Assembly (NCBI GenBank): GCA_964242625.1
Contig: CAXTAO010000011.1
Coordinates: 20,619-84,618 of the forward strand
From: JASLDZ01 sp964242625
GTDB taxonomy: Bacteria > Pseudomonadota > Alphaproteobacteria > Caulobacterales > Caulobacteraceae
Length of the DNA stretch: 64,000 bases
Direction: 5' to 3'
The notes beneath the pieces are model-generated. The model searched no databases. It was not told where the DNA came from and saw only the letters and a program-made list of their open reading frames with translations. Shown piece by piece: positions 19,368 through 30,122 of this stretch. The translations under genes and the position numbers were made by a program. Within the stretch, counting starts at the first letter, position 1. The number at the start of each line of letters is the position of its first letter.

Positions 19368-21400
19368 CGCGCCGGTTCCGCCCCGCTCTGGGCGACCACG
19401 GGCAGGTAGACCGCGCTTGCGGCGCCGTGCGTGTGCATCACCGTGACCGTGGCGCGGCGGTAGTCCGCCGGCTTGGCGTTGAAGATGTTGGAGACGTAGG
19501 TCTGTGGGTTGCGGTCGTAGAGCGGGAAGAGCGTCGACTGCACCTGCACCATGATGCGGTGGCCGGGCAGGAAGACGTGGTTCGCGTTGGGCAGGGCGAA
19601 GCGGTAGTGCTGCACTCGGCCCGCCGGAATCGCCGACGGGTGCTCGAAGCTCTCGCGGTAGCGGCCGCGGAAGATGTCGATCCCGATCGGCAGCTCGTAG
19701 CCGCCGAGCTCGGGCTGGCGCGGGTATACGTCGGGGTAGACGTCGATCAGCTTGACCACGAAGTGGCCGTCGGTGCCCGTGGTGGTGGCCGCGAGGTCGA
19801 CCGTCGGCGCACCCTCCACGTGCACGGGCGTGGTCAGCGGCGCGGTCTCGTAGCTCAGGACGTCCGGCCGGTTCTCCACGAAGCGCTGGTCGTTGACGAG
19901 CCAGGTGCGCCAGGCGTCGGAGTCGGAGAAGCGCACCGGCCGCGGTAGGTAGGTGAAGGGCTTGGCGGGGTCGCTGACGTAGCTGTCGCCGCCGCCCAGT
20001 GCCGCGGCGGTGGGCGCGCTGAACGCCAGCCCCATGCCCGCCTGCAGGTAGAGCGGGGTGAGCGGCGTCTTGCACCCGCGCTCGCACGCCTGCGGCCAGT
20101 CGGCGAAACGGTCCCAGTGGTTCTCCGCGTCATTGTAGATCGTTGCGCGCGCTAGGTGCGGGTCCGGCCCGCCGGCCAGGTAGTGGGCGAAGAAGGGGTA
20201 GACCATCTCGGTGCGGTACTGGTCGGCGGTGTCGCCGTTCCACTTGAACGGGCCGAGATGGTCGCCCGGCCGGTTCACCTGGCTGTGGAACCACGGCCCC
20301 ATGACGAGCCAGTTCGTGCTCTCATGGCCGGCCGCCTTGAGCGCGGCGAAGCTGTGGTTCGCGCCCCACATGTCCTCCTGGTCCCAGAGCCCCTGCTCCC
20401 ACAGGGTGGGCACGGTGGAGGGGTGGGCGGCCAAGAGCCGGTCGAGCGCCTGCTCCTGCCACAGCGCGTCGTAGGCGGGATGGTCCATCATGCGCTGGAG
20501 CCACGGCAGGCGCTGCAGGCCGTGGGCGCGGACGTAGTCGCCGGCCGAGCCCGCGCGCAGGAAGGCGGTGAAGTCGTCGTAGTCGTCGCGCACCACGCTC
20601 TCGCCGTCACCCTTCTGCGCGGTCTGGCTCAGCGTGTAGTCGATGTTGGGATTGCGGAACGCTCCGTAGTGGAACCAGTCGTCCCCCATCCAGCCGTCGA
20701 CCATCGGGCTCTGCGGCGCGGCGGCCCTGAGCGCGGGGTGGGGATTCAAGAGCGCCATCACCACCGTCCAGCCCTCGTAGGAGGAGCCGATCATGCCGAC
20801 GCGCCCGTTGGACTGGGGCAGATGGTGCACTAGCCAGTCGATGGTGTCGTAGGCGTCGGTGGTGTCGTCGGTCGCCGTCGTATTGCCCGGGCCGCGCGGC
20901 AGGCGCGTCATGAGATAGGGCCCCTCCGAGCCGTACTTGCCGCGGATGTCCTGGTAGACGCGGATCCAGCCCGCGCGGACGTAGGGTTCCGACTCCAGCG
21001 GCAGCGCCGCCAGGAGCGTCAAGGCGCCCAGGGTGCGCACGTGCTTAGCCGCATCGTACGGGGTGCGGGTCAGGATGATGGGCGCGTCGTGCGCCGCCTT
21101 GGGGATCCAGATCACCGTGAACAGCTTCACCCCGTCGCGCATGGGGATCATCTCCTCGCGCCGGACATAGTCGGCGTCGGGCGCGGCCTCGGCGGCCTTG
21201 GCGAGGGGGATGTCGTTGGGCTCGGCGACGGTGGCCGCGCGCGGCGCGGTGTCGACGTCTTTGCCCGGGGTGGCGGGCCGCGCGGCGAGCGAAGACGCCT
21301 GCGGGTCCTTCGCCGGGACGGGCGCCTGGGCGCGAGCGGCGTCGGCGCCGAACAGGGCCAGGGCGGCCAGGGCGGCGGCTCCGCGGGACGGCGCGATCAT
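19364..21400 (-). CDS. secreted CocE/NonD-type alpha/beta hydrolase (X-Pro dipeptidyl-peptidase S15 family)
   Basis: 678 aa with a signal peptide cleaved near ARAQA, then a low-complexity linker (30-70). The S15-like hydrolase fold has the nucleophile in GMIGSSYEGW, downstream substrate-pocket stretches (SPMVDGWMGDDWFHYGAF, MGPWFHSQ), and a C-terminal jelly-roll beta domain (LPGHRIMVQVQST). This family includes cocaine esterase and glutaryl-7-ACA acylases, which cleave esters or amides; the natural substrate here is unknown. It is exported, probably periplasmic. First gene of a two-gene unit with the Cys-rich membrane protein, divergent from the thioesterase genes. Confidence 0.9.
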   Translation of the reverse strand: MIAPSRGAAALAALALFGADAARAQAPVPAKDPQASSLAARPATPGKDVDTAPRAATVAEPNDIPLAKAAEAAPDADYVRREEMIPMRDGVKLFTVIWIPKAAHDAPIILTRTPYDAAKHVRTLGALTLLAALPLESEPYVRAGWIRVYQDIRGKYGSEGPYLMTRLPRGPGNTTATDDTTDAYDTIDWLVHHLPQSNGRVGMIGSSYEGWTVVMALLNPHPALRAAAPQSPMVDGWMGDDWFHYGAFRNPNIDYTLSQTAQKGDGESVVRDDYDDFTAFLRAGSAGDYVRAHGLQRLPWLQRMMDHPAYDALWQEQALDRLLAAHPSTVPTLWEQGLWDQEDMWGANHSFAALKAAGHESTNWLVMGPWFHSQVNRPGDHLGPFKWNGDTADQYRTEMVYPFFAHYLAGGPDPHLARATIYNDAENHWDRFADWPQACERGCKTPLTPLYLQAGMGLAFSAPTAAALGGGDSYVSDPAKPFTYLPRPVRFSDSDAWRTWLVNDQRFVENRPDVLSYETAPLTTPVHVEGAPTVDLAATTTGTDGHFVVKLIDVYPDVYPRQPELGGYELPIGIDIFRGRYRESFEHPSAIPAGRVQHYRFALPNANHVFLPGHRIMVQVQSTLFPLYDRNPQTYVSNIFNAKPADYRRATVTVMHTHGAASAVYLPVVAQSGAEPAR

Positions 21401-21521
21401 GGGGAAGCGATCTCCGGACGACGACGTCGCGAGCCTAGCCGACGCTGACGCCCGGCGGCTACGGCGCCCCTCTCCCTTTGGCGCCGCTCGCGCCGCGATC
21501 CTGCGACGCTATAAGCGGGCC

Positions 21522-22004
21522 ATGACCTCGACCCTCGACATGCTGCGCGCGCTCGGCCGCGGCACGGTGGACGGCAGTCCGCAGGCCAAGGCGCTGGGGC
21601 TCGACCTCGTGCGGGTCGACCGGGCGGAGAGCGTCATGCGCCTGCCCTGGCGCGAGGACCTGGTGGGCGACCCCGAGACGGGGGTGATCGCCGGCGGAGC
21701 CGTCACCACCCTTCTGGACCACGCCTGCGGCCAGGCGGTATGGGCCGCGCTCGAGACGCTGCAGCCCATCGCCACCCTCGACCTCAGGATCGACTACATG
21801 CGACCGGCGCGGCCGCGGGAGGACCTCCTGGGTCACGCCACCTGCTACAAGGTCACCTGCTCAATCGCCTTCGTGCGCGCCAGCGCCTACGAGAGCGACC
21901 CCGCCGATCCGGTGGCCGCCGCCCAGGCCTCCTTCATGCTGACCGCCTCGCCCCGCGACGGTTCGGCCAGGGCGGCGACCTCCGCCGCCGGAGACCGGAC
22001 GTGA
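21522..22004 (+). CDS. PaaI-type hotdog thioesterase, first of a tandem pair
   Basis: 160 aa, hotdog fold of the PaaI/YdiI kind that hydrolyses acyl- or aryl-CoA esters. The conserved acidic and glycine positions are in GGAVTTLLDHACGQAV, with LDLRIDYMRPARP downstream. ATG 21522 is chosen because upstream codons run into the divergent gene's leader and the family starts here; there is no strong Shine-Dalgarno. The GTGA overlap with the next thioesterase suggests the two make a heteromeric or cooperating pair. The C-terminal tail is Ala/Ser-rich. Confidence 0.88.
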   Translation: MTSTLDMLRALGRGTVDGSPQAKALGLDLVRVDRAESVMRLPWREDLVGDPETGVIAGGAVTTLLDHACGQAVWAALETLQPIATLDLRIDYMRPARPREDLLGHATCYKVTCSIAFVRASAYESDPADPVAAAQASFMLTASPRDGSARAATSAAGDRT

Positions 22005-22429
22005 CCGCGCCCGACGAGCTCGCCGCGATCGTGCAGGCCATCCCCTACGCCCGCTACCTCGGCCTGCGGGCGGAGCTCGCGGGCGACGAGCTGACCGCGG
22101 TCCTGCCCTACAGCGACCACCTGATCGGCAACCCGTCGATCCCCGCCCTGCACGGGGGCGTGATCGGCGCCTTTCTGGAGATCGCCGCGGTGGTGCAGCT
22201 CTCGGTGGCGCAGGGCCTCGCGCGCCAGCCCAAGCCGATCGGAGTGACGGTGGAGTACCTCCGCTCCGGCCGGCCGCGCACCACCTACGCCCGGGCGGAG
22301 ATCAAGCGGCTGGGCCGGCGGGTGGCCAACGTGCGCGTCGAGGCCTGGCAGGACAGCCGCGCCGCGCCCATCGCCGCCCTGCACGGCCACTTCCTGATCG
22401 CGCCGCAGGACGAAAGCCCCGCGCCGTGA
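22001..22429 (+). CDS. PaaI-type hotdog thioesterase, second of a tandem pair
   Basis: 142 aa, starting with GTG overlapping the previous stop and preceded by GGAGACCGGAC. The hotdog core reads LPYSDHLIGNPSIPALHGGVIGAFLE, with the HGGV loop typical of these enzymes, and IGVTVEYLRSGRP. It is only distantly similar to its neighbour, so the pair is an old duplication or a functional couple, not a recent copy. Followed with GTGA overlap by a DUF2256 gene. CoA substrate not identifiable from sequence. Confidence 0.88.
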   Translation: MTAPDELAAIVQAIPYARYLGLRAELAGDELTAVLPYSDHLIGNPSIPALHGGVIGAFLEIAAVVQLSVAQGLARQPKPIGVTVEYLRSGRPRTTYARAEIKRLGRRVANVRVEAWQDSRAAPIAALHGHFLIAPQDESPAP

Positions 22430-22611
22430 AGCGCGCCGACGGCCGCACCGTCGACAAGGCCGACCTGCCGCAGAAGACCTGCGCGGCGTGCGCGCGCCCG
22501 TTCTCCTGGCGCAAGAAGTGGGCGCGCGACTGGGACCAGGTGCGCTTCTGCTCGGACCGCTGCCGCGCGGCGGGCGCGAAGGCTCCGCCTAGCGCTCCCC
22601 CGCGCGGCTGA
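22426..22611 (+). CDS. DUF2256 zinc-ribbon-like small protein
   Basis: 61 aa. The pattern LPQKTCAACARPFSWRKKW plus FCSDRCR is the DUF2256 signature, with four cysteines (CAAC and CSDRC) in position to hold zinc. Function is unknown; in many bacteria the gene sits beside photolyase- or thioesterase-type genes. GTG start overlaps the thioesterase stop, so it is the third gene of a coupled unit. The 3' end overlaps the convergent CoA-ester lyase gene by 23 bp. Confidence 0.9.
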   Translation: MKRADGRTVDKADLPQKTCAACARPFSWRKKWARDWDQVRFCSDRCRAAGAKAPPSAPPRG

Positions 22612-23449
22612 GGAGGCGACCGGCTGCGAGGAGGTGGAGCCGCTCCACCATGCGGCCCTCCACGCGCAGGGCGCCGCGCCCCTCGGCCTCCGGCGCGGCG
22701 AAAGCGGCTACCACCGCGCGGGCGTGGGCCAACTCTCCTTCCGAGGGGTGGAAGGCGCGGTTGGCGGGCTCGATCTGGGTCGGGTGGATCAGGGTCTTGC
22801 CGTCGAAGCCGAACTCGCAGCCCTCGCGGCACTCTCGCGCCAGCCCCTCGCGGTCGTCGAGCCCGTTGAACACCGCATCGAGGGCGAGGAGCCCGTGCAG
22901 GCGCGCGGCGGCGACCGTCAGCGCCAACGCCGGGGCGAGGGCCGCGCGGCCGGGCGCGAGGCGCCATCCCGTCTCCAGCGCCAGGTCGTTGCCGCCGACC
23001 ACCAGCGCCTGCAACGGCAGGCTGGCGGCCCGGGCGGCGAGCGGCTCCAGGGCGAACACGGCGGCGGCGGTCTCCACCATGGCCCAGATCGGCTGGTCGC
23101 CGAGGCGCCGGGCGTAGGCGTCGAGGTCGGCCGTGGCGCGCACCTTGGGCAGGAGCACGGCGTCGAAGCCCGCATCACGCACGGCCTCCAAGTCGGCCTG
23201 CCCTTCCGGCGTGTCGAGCCCATTGACGCGCACTACGAGCTCGCGTCCGCCCCAGCCGCCCTCGCCCGCCGCCGCGACCGCCGCCGCCCGCGCCTCGGCC
23301 TTCGCCTCCGGCGCGACCGCGTCCTCCAGGTCGAGGATCACCACGTCGCACGGAAGGCTCCGCGCCTTGAGGACGGCGCGCGGGTTGGAGGCGGGCAGGT
23401 ACAGCGCCGAGCGGCGCGGGCGCGACGTTGCGGGAACCGCGGCGGCCAT
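22589..23449 (-). CDS. HpcH/HpaI aldolase family CoA-ester lyase (CitE-like)
   Basis: 286 aa TIM-barrel lyase of the CitE / malyl-CoA lyase group. Family stretches are RSALYLPASNPR, VVILDLEDAVAPEAK (acidic metal-site region), VRVNGLDTPEG, WAMVETAAAV with the metal-ligand Glu, and the C-terminal FGFDGKTLIHPTQIEPAN. It probably cleaves or forms a beta-hydroxyacyl-CoA such as malyl- or citramalyl-CoA; without citrate-lyase partners it is not a true CitE. ATG 23449 has GAGGAGG 7 nt upstream. Last gene of a minus-strand unit with the 2H phosphoesterase and esterase. Confidence 0.9.
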   Translation of the reverse strand: MAAAVPATSRPRRSALYLPASNPRAVLKARSLPCDVVILDLEDAVAPEAKAEARAAAVAAAGEGGWGGRELVVRVNGLDTPEGQADLEAVRDAGFDAVLLPKVRATADLDAYARRLGDQPIWAMVETAAAVFALEPLAARAASLPLQALVVGGNDLALETGWRLAPGRAALAPALALTVAAARLHGLLALDAVFNGLDDREGLARECREGCEFGFDGKTLIHPTQIEPANRAFHPSEGELAHARAVVAAFAAPEAEGRGALRVEGRMVERLHLLAAGRLLSRAGER

Positions 23450-23460
23450 GGAGCGCCTCC

Positions 23461-24000
23461 TCAGCGCAGAGGGTAGGACCGCTCCTCGTCGTAGCGCGAC
23501 CCTTCCGCGCTCTGCCACGATGAGTAGAGGGCGAAGCGATCGGCGCGCCAGGGCGGCGATTGCAGGAGATTGTGGCCCGAAACCCAGGCGGCGGTGCGGC
23601 GCTCGTCGGCGCGGCGGTTGAGGTAGGCCAGGGTGACGTGGGGCCGGTAGGCGCGCGCCTCGGGCTTGAGCCCCGCGCGCCGCGCGGCGGTCTCGCAACG
23701 GGCGGCGAGCCGGCGCAGGGGCTCGCTCTCCGCCACTCCCGCCCAGACCGCGCGCATGTGGTCGCGGTCGCCGAACGCGCCGGCGCCCTCCAGCTGAAGC
23801 TCGAAGCCTTCGCCTCGCACCTCGGCCAGGGCCGCGTCGAGGTCAGCCGCGATGCGCCCGTCCACCTCGCCGAAGAAGCGCAGGGTGACGTGCAGCGCGT
23901 CCATCGGCCGCCAGCGCGCGCCCGGCAGGCCGCCCTGGCGGCGCGCGAGCCCCTCACCGATCAGCTCGGGCACGGGCAGGGCGGCGAAGAGGCGGATCAC
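23461..24000 (-). CDS. thpR: RNA 2',3'-cyclic phosphodiesterase / 2'-5' RNA ligase family (ThpR)
   Basis: 179 aa 2H phosphoesterase. Both catalytic HxT motifs are present, LHVTLRFFG and PHVTLAYL, separated by about 85 residues as in the family. The biological substrate in bacteria is uncertain. GTG 24000 is preferred: it overlaps the stop of the upstream esterase gene (GTGA), gives the family start VIRLFAALPVP, and has GGAG 9 nt upstream. An ATG at 24015 would add five residues without a ribosome-binding site. Confidence 0.9.
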   Translation of the reverse strand: MIRLFAALPVPELIGEGLARRQGGLPGARWRPMDALHVTLRFFGEVDGRIAADLDAALAEVRGEGFELQLEGAGAFGDRDHMRAVWAGVAESEPLRRLAARCETAARRAGLKPEARAYRPHVTLAYLNRRADERRTAAWVSGHNLLQSPPWRADRFALYSSWQSAEGSRYDEERSYPLR

Positions 24001-24692
24001 GCGTGCGCGCTCCATGCGAGCGCCGCCTCTGCGAGCGTCCGGGCGCGCAGCGCCGCCGCCACGGGAGCAGCCAGTCGCTGCGCCAGGCGGTCGGCCCCGA
24101 GCGCGTTGGGATGCAGGCCGTCCGCCTGGAGCATGGCCGGGACCTGCGCCACCCCGCGCAGCAGGTCGGGCGCGAGCGCGACATGCTCGGCGGCGGCCAC
24201 GCGGGGGAAGACGGCGTCGAAGGCCGGGTCGGGGCGGAACGGGTTGCGGCCGCCGCCCAGAACCACGGTGATCCGCCGCGCCCGCAACCGCCGCACGATC
24301 AGGCGCAGCGCGCGCTCGGTCCGCGCGGGCGGCACGGAGAACAGCACGTCGTTGGCCCCGAGCAGCACGGCGGCCACAGCCGTGTCCGACGCGACGTCGC
24401 GGTCCACCCGCTCGGCTCCGCCCTCGGCCGTGTCGCCGAAGACGCCCGCGCCGCGCACTCGCGCGGGGACGCGCAGGCGGTCGAGCGCCGCCTGCAGCCG
24501 GGCCGGAAGCGCCTGGGCGGGGGCAAGGCCATAACCCGCGGTGATCGAGTCGCCCAGGAGCGTCACCACGGGCGGGGATGGCGCGGCCTCGGCGGTGGTG
24601 ACGGGCAGGAGCGCCAGCGCCGGCGCGGCCGCCAGCAACCGCCGGCGCGAGGGAGCCTTGCTAAAAACGGGGAACGACATGCGCGAACCCAT
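23997..24692 (-). CDS. SGNH/GDSL arylesterase-lysophospholipase, exported (TesA-like)
   Basis: 231 aa. A leader with SRRRLLAAAPALALLP resembles a Tat signal, or a Sec signal cut near AEA-AP. The SGNH blocks are GDSITAGYGLAP (Ser nucleophile), VFGDTAEGG (Gly), GANDVL (Asn) and DGLHPNALG (Asp-His), all intact. Homologues are periplasmic esterases/lysophospholipases. Start ATG 24692, with ATG 24680 possible; neither has a clear Shine-Dalgarno. First gene of a three-gene minus-strand unit, divergent from the Bax-inhibitor-1 gene. Confidence 0.9.
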   Translation of the reverse strand: MGSRMSFPVFSKAPSRRRLLAAAPALALLPVTTAEAAPSPPVVTLLGDSITAGYGLAPAQALPARLQAALDRLRVPARVRGAGVFGDTAEGGAERVDRDVASDTAVAAVLLGANDVLFSVPPARTERALRLIVRRLRARRITVVLGGGRNPFRPDPAFDAVFPRVAAAEHVALAPDLLRGVAQVPAMLQADGLHPNALGADRLAQRLAAPVAAALRARTLAEAALAWSAHA

Positions 24693-24760
24693 ACGCGCCC
24701 GGTGGTCACGGGCTCAACGGCCGCCTCCAAAAGGTCACCGGGCCGCTGGTCTTACAGCCT

Positions 24761-24789
24761 TGCGAGGAACCCTGGACGCGCCGATATTC
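24761..24789 (+). promoter_or_regulatory. possible promoter of the Bax-inhibitor-1 gene
   Basis: TTGCGA (24761-24766) and GATATT (24784-24789) are 17 nt apart, each four of six to consensus, and 55 nt before the start codon. This lies in a locally less G+C-rich stretch of the divergent intergenic region. Candidate only. Confidence 0.35.
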
Positions 24790-24843
24790 TTTGAACCAAG
24801 CGCGTCGATCCCGACGCCTTCAACCCGAGGGGATTACCTCCCT

Positions 24844-25605
24844 ATGAGCGACTTCAACCGCGGCGGCTTCGGGCAGAGCCTACCCCGCGCGGGCGCGGAC
24901 ACGTCGGTCGACGCGGGCCTGCGCGCCTTCATGCTCGGCGTCTACAACAAGATGGGCCTAGGGCTCCTGCTCTCGGCCGTCTTGGCGCTGATCACTTCCA
25001 ACCACCCGGTCGCCGACATCTTCTACAACCAGGTGCAGACGCCGTACGGCGTGCGCATGGGCTTGACCGTGCCCGGCCTGATCCTGGCGTTCTCGCCTCT
25101 GGCGGTGCTCCTCGGCTCCAATTTCATGATGCGCAGCATGACCGCGCGTTCGTCGGGCATTCTGTACTGGACCATCGTGGCGCTGATCGGCGCCTCCTTG
25201 GGCTTCGTGTTCATGATCTACACGGCGACCTCGGTGGCCGCGACCTTCTTCGCCACCGCGACCGCCTTCGGCGTCTTGAGCCTGATCGGCTACACGACGA
25301 AGAAGGACCTGTCGGGCTTCGGCGCCTTCCTGATCATGGGGGTCTGGGGCTTGGTGATCGCCTCGGTGATCAACATGTTCCTGGGCAGCGCCTCGTTGGC
25401 CTATCTGATCAGCGCCGTCGGCGTGTTCGTGTTCGCCGGCCTCGTCGCCTTCAAGACGCAGATGTTGAAGGGCACCTACTACGCGGTGCGCGGCGACGGC
25501 GAGGGCATGGCGGTCGCCACCAACATGGGCGCGCTGAACCTCTACATCAGCTTCGTGAACCTATTCCGCTTCCTCCTGATGTTCATGGGCGCCTCGCGCC
25601 GCTAG
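24844..25605 (+). CDS. Bax inhibitor-1 / YccA-YbhL family membrane protein
   Basis: 253 aa with seven predicted membrane helices and a hydrophilic N-terminus (MSDFNRGGFGQSLPRAG). The BI-1 fold is recognised by the spaced helices from MGLGLLLSAVLALIT to LYISFVNLFRFLLMFMG, with the typical LNLYISFVNLF near the C-terminus. Bacterial members are pH-dependent calcium-leak channels or protease modulators; the role here is unproven. ATG 24844 is chosen with GAGGGGA upstream. It is monocistronic, ended by a strong intrinsic terminator. Confidence 0.94.
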   Translation: MSDFNRGGFGQSLPRAGADTSVDAGLRAFMLGVYNKMGLGLLLSAVLALITSNHPVADIFYNQVQTPYGVRMGLTVPGLILAFSPLAVLLGSNFMMRSMTARSSGILYWTIVALIGASLGFVFMIYTATSVAATFFATATAFGVLSLIGYTTKKDLSGFGAFLIMGVWGLVIASVINMFLGSASLAYLISAVGVFVFAGLVAFKTQMLKGTYYAVRGDGEGMAVATNMGALNLYISFVNLFRFLLMFMGASRR

Positions 25606-25627
25606 ACCCGCGGCAACGGACGACCAG

Positions 25628-25657
25628 AAGCCCCGGCGGGCGACCGCCGGGGCTTTT
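25628..25657 (+). terminator. intrinsic terminator after the Bax-inhibitor-1 gene
   Basis: Stem AAGCCCCGGCGG / CCGCCGGGGCTT, 12 bp, with a GCGA tetraloop and a short TTTTCC run at its 3' side, 22 nt past the stop. This is the clearest rho-independent terminator of the window and may also serve the convergent DUF2794 gene. Confidence 0.85.
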
Positions 25658-25673
25658 CCTTGCGCCGGATCCC

Positions 25674-26012
25674 TTACTCCACGACGGTGAAGCGCCGCCC
25701 GTCGAACACCCGCAGCACCTGCGCCAGTTCGTGGCCGCGCTTTAAGACGACCCCGCCCTGGCCGTACACCGCCCACGCCCCCTGCCGCCGAGCCAGCGCG
25801 GGGCGCTTCTCGATCCGGTAGGCGGGCTGCTCGGCGGTGCGGCGGAACACGGAGAAGACTGCGACGTCCGCCAGCCCATCGATGGCGTAGTCGCGCCACT
25901 CCCCCGCCGCGACCTGCCGGCCGTACACCCGCAGGAGAGCGTCCAGCTCGCGCCGGTCGAAGAAGACCTGCCCTCGCGCGGGGGGCGGCGACGCCACTCC
26001 GTCCAGGCTCAT
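25674..26012 (-). CDS. DUF2794 domain protein
   Basis: 112 aa. The DUF2794 family is small and found mainly in alphaproteobacteria; the core here runs from VFFDRRELDALLRVYGRQVAAG through DYAIDGL to LRVFDGRRFTVVE. Function unknown. ATG 26012 follows AGGAGGAGTG, the best ribosome-binding site in the region, so the long open frame upstream is not coding. Convergent with the Bax-inhibitor-1 gene across the terminator. Confidence 0.9.
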   Translation of the reverse strand: MSLDGVASPPPARGQVFFDRRELDALLRVYGRQVAAGEWRDYAIDGLADVAVFSVFRRTAEQPAYRIEKRPALARRQGAWAVYGQGGVVLKRGHELAQVLRVFDGRRFTVVE

Positions 26013-26355
26013 CACTCCTCCTGAAATACCGATGACAGGTAACCACTTACGCGCCCGGCGCAGGTCGCGCACCCGCTCGTATCCACGCAGAATGAGCGAG
26101 TCACGAAATGGTCTCAATGCGAACGCGGGCGCGCCCAACCGCCCAGGCACATACACCCTCGTCGACCGGAGCGGACGGGTTCGGGCCCTGGACCCTGAAC
26201 AGCCCCCCCAGCCCCTGGGGTTCGAGACCGCCGCGCCGGTCGACACTCATCGCTCGCTCCGGCGAGCGCCTGACGCCCGCGCGGTTCCCCCCTCCCCGCG
26301 CGGGCGTTTGCGCGTCTGGACCTCGGACGCCCACGGCCCCCTGCCTGTGACCGGC
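26013..26355. other. 343-bp gene-free stretch with two adjacent hairpins
   Basis: No frame here has a credible start, ribosome-binding site or family match. Two hairpins lie side by side: CGCTCGC / GCGAGCG (26251-26268, 4-nt loop) and ACGCCCGCGCGG / CCGCGCGGGCGT (26273-26307, 11-nt loop) followed by TTTG on the plus strand. The second looks like a terminator for a plus-strand transcript, which has no recognised gene. It could also end the minus-strand DUF1223 transcript on the other strand. Confidence 0.5.
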
Positions 26356-27108
26356 TCAGCCCGCGGGGGCTGCCGCGGCGGCGAGCACGGACCCGCCCTT
26401 CGCGCCCTGTAGAAGCACCGCGGCCCTGAGCGGGGAAGATCCGCCGACCGCGGGGGGCAGGCGCCAGCTGCGCGCGCGACCCGTCCAGCCGCCCAGGCGC
26501 TGCAGCTCGCGCACCACGTTCTGTTCGACGACCGTCTTGCCCTTGTTGTCGCCGGCCTTGACCTTCACCGTCCGCTCCTGCGGGTCGTAGCGCACGAGCC
26601 AGACGTCGGCCCCGCCGACCGGCGCGCGCCCGGCGGACACGCTCACGCGGTCGCCCGCGTCGGCGATCCGCACGGTCGGCGTCCGCCCCGTCCGCAACCG
26701 GGGCGCCCGGTCGACCAGCGCCTGCACCTTCTCGCGGTCGAAGCCCAGGGTCTCGCGGCGGCCATCGACGACCATCTCGGGGGTGTAGAGCTCGCGCAGC
26801 TTGAAGCGCGCGACATAGGCCTTCTGCCGCGCGGTGAACTCGGGCTTGGCCAGGGTGTCGGCCCAGCCGAGGTAGTCCCACACGTCGACCGGGAAGGTCA
26901 GCGCCAGCACGCCCGGCTTGTCGGTCAGCTCCTGCAGGAGCGCGTTGGCCTGAGGGCAGGCCTGGCAGCCCTGGGCGGTGAACAACTCGACCACCACGGG
27001 CGCGCGCGCGGGCGGCGGGCGACGGGCGGCCTGCGACGGCCCGGCGGAAACAATGGCGACGACCGACAACGCGGCCGCCGCCCGACCCCCGAACCGCCAC
27101 ATGCTCAT
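26356..27108 (-). CDS. DUF1223 exported thioredoxin-fold protein
   Basis: About 250 aa, with a signal peptide (MSMWRFGGRAAAALSVVAIVSAG region). DUF1223 proteins have a thioredoxin-like fold; the CxxC is in FTAQGCQACPQANALL. Next come FPVDVWDYLGWADTLAKPEFTARQ split across the domain and VVDGRRETLG. It is presumably a periplasmic redox or metal-handling protein; role unknown. Start ATG 27108, or 27102. It follows aconitase on the same strand with a hairpin between them. Confidence 0.88.
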   Translation of the reverse strand: MSMWRFGGRAAAALSVVAIVSAGPSQAARRPPPARAPVVVELFTAQGCQACPQANALLQELTDKPGVLALTFPVDVWDYLGWADTLAKPEFTARQKAYVARFKLRELYTPEMVVDGRRETLGFDREKVQALVDRAPRLRTGRTPTVRIADAGDRVSVSAGRAPVGGADVWLVRYDPQERTVKVKAGDNKGKTVVEQNVVRELQRLGGWTGRARSWRLPPAVGGSSPLRAAVLLQGAKGGSVLAAAAAPAG

Positions 27109-27139
27109 CGCGTTCACGCTAGCGACCAGCCCCGCCCCG

Positions 27140-27165
27140 CGCCGCTCACCTTTTCGTGAGCGGCG
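27140..27165 (-). terminator. hairpin after aconitase
   Basis: Stem CGCCGCTCAC / GTGAGCGGCG, 10 bp perfect, loop CTTTTC, starting 14 nt past the acnA stop on the minus strand. There is no U-run beyond the stem, so it may be a partial terminator before the DUF1223 gene. Confidence 0.5.
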
Positions 27166-27179
27166 GCCCGGCTGCGCAG

Positions 27180-29930
<2,751 letters not shown>

Positions 29931-30122
29931 GGCGTGTCCGCTCCTGCATGGGCCGCCCCACAGCGGGGAGAGCGGGGTCGCGCGCCAGGAGGCGGGTCGC
30001 ACAGGGACGCGCCAGGCGCGGCGGACGCACCGCACGGCGGACCGTTCCATAGCGCCCGAAGCCTTGCCGCGCCACGCGAGAAGCATTCGCAAGAGGGCGG
30101 GCGCGGCCCGCGCCGTGCGCGG

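Noticed and set aside
21478..21515. TTGGCG and TATAAG upstream of the first thioesterase
   Set aside because: Spacing of 26 nt is too long for a sigma-70 promoter.
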